Assembly: GCA_025765615.1 (NCBI GenBank)
Contig: JAIVFJ010000460.1
Coordinates: 1-10,000, forward strand
Source: Zopfochytrium polystomum
Taxonomy: Eukaryota; Chytridiomycota; Chytridiomycetes; Chytridiales; Chytridiaceae
DNA length: 10,000 nucleotides
Direction of reading: 5' to 3'
The notes beneath the pieces were generated by a model. The model saw nothing but the letters and a program-made list of their open reading frames with translations. It had not been told where the DNA came from and did no database searches. Of this stretch, positions 7,401 to 10,000 are shown one piece after another. Position numbers and translations under genes: made by a program. Position 1 is the stretch's first letter, and each line of letters opens with the position of its first letter.

Positions 7401-7515
7401 CGCTACATTTTCAGCGTTCGCGCTCCAACATCCAAATCGGTTCCGTCTGGGGGGATATTTTTTTTTTTCAACTAGTGAGTTTGCTTGTCCCAACCGAGGG
7501 TTCTAAATTTACAAA

Positions 7516-7673
7516 CAACTATTGGCAATGGATCTCTAGGCTCTTGCATCGATGAAGAACGTAGCAAACTGCGATAACTGATGTGAATTGCAGATTTCAG
7601 TGAATCATCGAGTCTTTGAACGCATTTTGCACCCTCTGGCATTCCGGAGGGTATGCCTGTCTGAGAACCGCGA
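7516..7673 (+). rRNA. 5.8S ribosomal RNA, complete
   Basis: This is the 60S-subunit RNA that pairs with the 28S 5' end. Recognisable blocks are GGATCTCTAGGCTCTTGCAT, CGATGAAGAACG (7550-7561), GTGAATTGCAGA (7583-7594) and TTTGAACGCA (7615-7624). These are followed by the CCCTCTGG-CATT-CCGGAGGG hairpin and GCCTGTCTGAG. The start was set by aligning the GGATC distance to yeast and human 5.8S, and the end by the usual 8 bases after CTGAG. That gives 158 bases, the normal length, with ends good to a few bases. TCTGAGA (7660-7666) is exactly complementary to TCTCAGA (9610-9616) at the start of 28S, the conserved inter-rRNA helix, which supports both calls. Confidence 0.97.
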
Positions 7674-7743
7674 GAACACCATGTGCTCGGAGCGATCCGA
7701 GCACGATCACGGCTTGCTGGCCAAAGGCTGGTCCGGGTCGTGG

Positions 7744-7795
7744 GGGTGTGTGTGTGCGTGTGTGCGTGTCCGTGTTCGTGTGCGTGTGTGTGTGC
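7744..7795 (+). repeat. GT-rich alternating tract in ITS2
   Basis: An imperfect (GT)n run with GC and CC interruptions starts about 70 bases into ITS2. Alternating purine-pyrimidine DNA of this kind can adopt Z-form and tends to change length. No function is evident. Confidence 0.85.
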
Positions 7796-8164
7796 TAGCT
7801 AGGGCTGTGCGGCGGAGTATGTTGTTGGTACCCCCCTTCCCCCCCAACTACTCCGTCCGTCCGTCCTTGTTTCCCCCCCCCCACTTGGCGCCTCCTCCAC
7901 CGCTCCGCCCCGTACCCCGTACCTCCCCCCCCCTTCCCCCCGCGTCCCGTCCAGTCGCGTTGGCTTGCTGTGGAGTTGGGAGTCCTGGCTGCCCCCGTCC
8001 CTTTTGTTGCACGATTCCGAAGCGCATCGCGTGTGGTTGTGTCCCCCCCCCCTTGTGTCCCCCCGCCCCTCCACGACGGAGAGGAGAGTGCTAGAGCGCG
8101 CCCCCCCCCCCCCCACAACTTTTGTCGGTTATGGTTGGTCACCCCCACCCCCCCCATCTCGAGA

Positions 8165-8230
8165 GCGTGTCCCCCACTTTTGTTTTGTGCGGCAAGTGTC
8201 CCCCCCCCCCCTTTTTGTCGCCGGTCCCCA
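8165..8230 (+). repeat. C-tract/ACTTTTG units in ITS2
   Basis: GTCCCCCACTTTTGTTTTGTG, then GTGT with a C12 run followed by TTTTTGTCGCCGGTCCCC. A related CCCCCACAACTTTTGTCGG unit lies just upstream (about 8110-8127). These share the C tract, ACTTTTG and GTCG elements of the ITS1 array but are fewer and more drifted. Confidence 0.55.
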
Positions 8231-8987
8231 CCGTCCCATTACGCTTCTCGCTCGACCGACCGACCGACTCGCCTCTTTCACTTCCCACCCTCTCTTGTCG
8301 CCCGCGCGCGCGTGCGTCTTGCGTCCCATTCCGTGTCCCCCCCGAATTTTCGTGAACAACAAGGGCGGGAGTTTTTCGCCTAATTTTTACCTGCACCGGG
8401 GTCGGTCTCGTCTGACGGGACCCCCTCCGAGAAAGGTATCTCCTTAAATACATGGTTTCGTGAGCGAACGGCCCGGTTCGCCTTACCCTTGGCGGGGTAG
8501 GGCGCCGGCGTGGGAAGACACCGATCGCGGTTACGCCCCCCCTCAGCGTTTCCGATTCTTTCGGGTTCCTGGGAGGTTTCCCCCCCAACCAGGTGGTTTC
8601 CGCCGCGCGCAAACGAATCAGAGAAAGGCGCCCCTCTCTTTGGTCCCCCTTTTGTGTCCCCCCAAACTTTTCAAAAGGAAAAGAAGGAAGCTTTAGACGT
8701 GATGGCGGAGTTTGGGCTCTTTGCGGCCCCCTCTCTTGTACGGCGTCGACTGGCCCCCCTGTTTCCTCGCGAACAAAATAGAGAGCGGTCGTCCCAATCT
8801 GGTTCCTCTTTGCCTGCGCGAGCGAGGCGGATTCACCTCCTCCCGTGTGTCCCTGGAAGGTTTTGTCGTGAATTTCGTTGTTGTGGGGGTCCGCCCCCGC
8901 CTCGGACACTTTCCTGGACGCGTCTGCGTCCCGTTTCTCGTCGAACAAGCAAATCCTGCGCACCCTTGTCGGCGCGCAGGTCGAAAC

Positions 8988-9011
8988 GGGGGACGGGGGG
9001 GGGGTGGGTGG
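8988..9011 (+). other. G-tract cluster in ITS2
   Basis: G5, AC, G10, T, G3, T, G2 lie on the RNA-sense strand, against the general C bias. The cluster could form an RNA G-quadruplex, or a long stem with the C-rich stretch about 30-50 bases downstream (CCGCCCCCCCTCGCCCGCCC, 9039-9058). The stem seems the simpler reading. Confidence 0.45.
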
Positions 9012-9603
9012 TTGACGGTCTTTTGGGCCGCCGCCATCCGCCCCCCCTCGCCCGCCCGACTTTTTTGGGTGGTCTCCTTGGGTAAAAAGGGACGGTAGTA
9101 GTTTTTCCTCTTGGCGGGTCTGCGCCCGGTTGTCGTCGGTGTGCGTTGGTCTTGGTTTCCCCCCCCCCCCTTGCAGTCTTGACGCACCAGCACCCGAGCG
9201 CGCTTGTTTCCCCAACCCCGCCGCCTGCTCCCGTCCCGAGTTTTGGCCTCGTCGTTCGTCGGATCCGGATCGTGTGGGGGGGGTGATTCCCTTTCCCCCT
9301 CCCCCCCCCCCGCACGCCCCCCCCCTTCCCTTCCCGGAACCCGACTCTATTCCCTGCACTCGTCTTTACAGCAAAGCGCGCCGCGCCCTCCAGGGCCCCT
9401 CCCTATTTTCTCTCTATTGGTTTCAGGGAGGTCGGCCACGGAGTCCTGCTTGCGTTTAGAGCTACGCGGTCCTCAACCCACCGCGGGGACGTTGTTTGTA
9501 AGCCGGGGAAGAAATAACGACTGGGGGCCCGCCCTCGGCGGATCGATCTGACCGTGTCGCCCAAGCCTGTTAAAAATCGCGGTCGCTCCTCTAGTTCTCA
9601 CTC

Positions 9604-10000
9604 ATGTGGTCTCAGATCAGGCATGACTACCCGCTGAACTTAAGCATATCAGTAAGCGGAGGAAAAGAAACCAACAGGGATTCCCCTAGTAACGGCGAGT
9701 GAAGCGGGAAAAGCTCAACTTTGGAATCTCGCCGGCCTAGCCCGCCGGCGCGAATTGTAGTTTCAAGGCACGCGTCTTTCGGGGGTGGCGTTGGGCCCAA
9801 GTCCGTTGGAACACGGCACCGTAGAGGGTGAGAGTCCCGTACGGCCCGCCGCGCCGCTCCTGTGCGATCGCGTTTTGCCAAAGAGTCGGATAGCTTGGGA
9901 ACGCTGTCCAAAGTGGGTGGTAAACACCATCTAAAGCTAAATACAGGCAAGAGACCGATAGCGCACAAGTACCGTGAGGGAAAGATGAAAAGCACTTTGA
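9604..10000 (+). rRNA. 28S large-subunit ribosomal RNA, 5' part (cut by window end)
   Basis: The 5' end of the 60S-subunit RNA includes domain I and the D1 expansion. ACCCGCTGAACTTAAGCATA (9629-9648), GCGGAGGAAAAGAAACCAAC and GTAACGGCGAGTGAAGCGGG are near-universal. D1 follows (about 9725-9850). ACAAGTACCGTGAGGGAAAG and GATGAAAAGCACTTTGA reach the window edge. The start was placed by aligning ATCAGG to yeast 25S and is uncertain by a few bases. TCTCAGA (9610-9616) pairs with the 5.8S 3' region. There is no insertion or intron in the part seen. Confidence 0.97.

Larger units (their letters stand above)
6269..7515 (+). other. Internal transcribed spacer 1 (ITS1)
   Basis: This ~1,247-base spacer between 18S and 5.8S is removed during precursor processing. 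It is several times longer than the few hundred bases usual in fungi and many protists. The first ~285 bases are mixed, with (GCT)4, a GT/GC alternating stretch (about 6369-6392) and a perfect hairpin at 6341-6358. About 850 bases of ~20-base repeats follow. The final ~115 bases return to mixed sequence with a T11 run (7458-7468). The large open frames on both strands follow from repeat units that lack stop codons. Confidence 0.93.
7674..9603 (+). other. Internal transcribed spacer 2 (ITS2)
   Basis: This ~1,930-base spacer between 5.8S and 28S is cut out during 60S maturation. It is exceptionally long, since most eukaryotes have 150-700 bases. The first part has a GT-rich run (7744-7795), then C-tract units like those of ITS1 and the ETS (about 7830-8350). 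The rest, from about 8380, is more balanced, with G tracts at 8988-9011 and 9276-9283 facing nearby C tracts (9034-9058; 9296-9327). The last ~100 bases lead into 28S. No gene is seen; the 406-codon open frame on the minus strand (8139-9359) has no recognisable domain and follows GC bias. Confidence 0.92.

Noticed and set aside
6210..7493. 427-codon open frame on the minus strand with a repeating glycine/valine/tryptophan-rich pattern
   Set aside because: It is the antisense reading of the ITS1 repeat array plus the end of 18S. The unit has no stop codons in several frames, other frames are also open, and the product is pure repeat with no domain.
8139..9359. 406-codon open frame on the minus strand
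   Set aside because: It lies wholly in ITS2, is low-complexity and glycine/arginine-rich as expected from GC bias, overlaps other open frames, and has no domain I recognise.

Overview
This window is a piece of a nuclear ribosomal DNA unit from a eukaryote, read in the sense direction. In order it holds intergenic spacer, the 5' external transcribed spacer (ETS), a complete 18S rRNA gene, a long ITS1, 5.8S rRNA, a very long ITS2, and the first ~400 bases of 28S rRNA. I see no convincing protein-coding gene. The long open frames on both strands come from C-tract repeats that lack stop codons and from GC-rich rRNA. All RNA genes lie on the + strand and would be cut from one RNA polymerase I precursor.

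Organism: the rRNA signatures are plainly eukaryotic and nuclear. Several 18S and 5.8S stretches (the CTCACCAGGTCCAGACAT region, ACACTGACGGAGCCAGCGAG, CTACTACCGATTGAATGGCT, and the 5.8S 3' hairpin) read to me most like opisthokonts, either a fungus-grade lineage or a unicellular relative of animals. This is from memory of family sequences, so it is tentative and I do not name a genus.

Layout: 1-571 is a tandem array of nine ~64-bp units in which two versions alternate strictly (a 128-bp higher-order repeat). 572-1629 is mostly unique spacer, with two perfect hairpins, paired T tracts, and a possible poly(A)-tailed insertion ending in A27. 1630 to about 2530 is a tandem duplication whose 149-bp core (1773-1921 and 2163-2311) differs at one base, the best candidate here for duplicated polymerase I promoter or enhancer sequence. 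About 2530-4255 is C-tract-rich DNA containing the 5' ETS. The genes are 18S at 4256-6268, 5.8S at about 7516-7673 and 28S from about 9604. ITS1 (about 1.25 kb) and ITS2 (about 1.93 kb) are unusually long.

The most striking feature is one degenerate short motif, a C tract followed by ACTTTG(T/A)CG(T/A)C. It forms a ~40-copy array in ITS1 and recurs in the intergenic spacer, 5' ETS and ITS2, but not in the mature rRNAs. The 18S gene also carries a compensated double change at the base of its 3'-terminal helix 45, which supports it being a functional gene with an unusual sequence.
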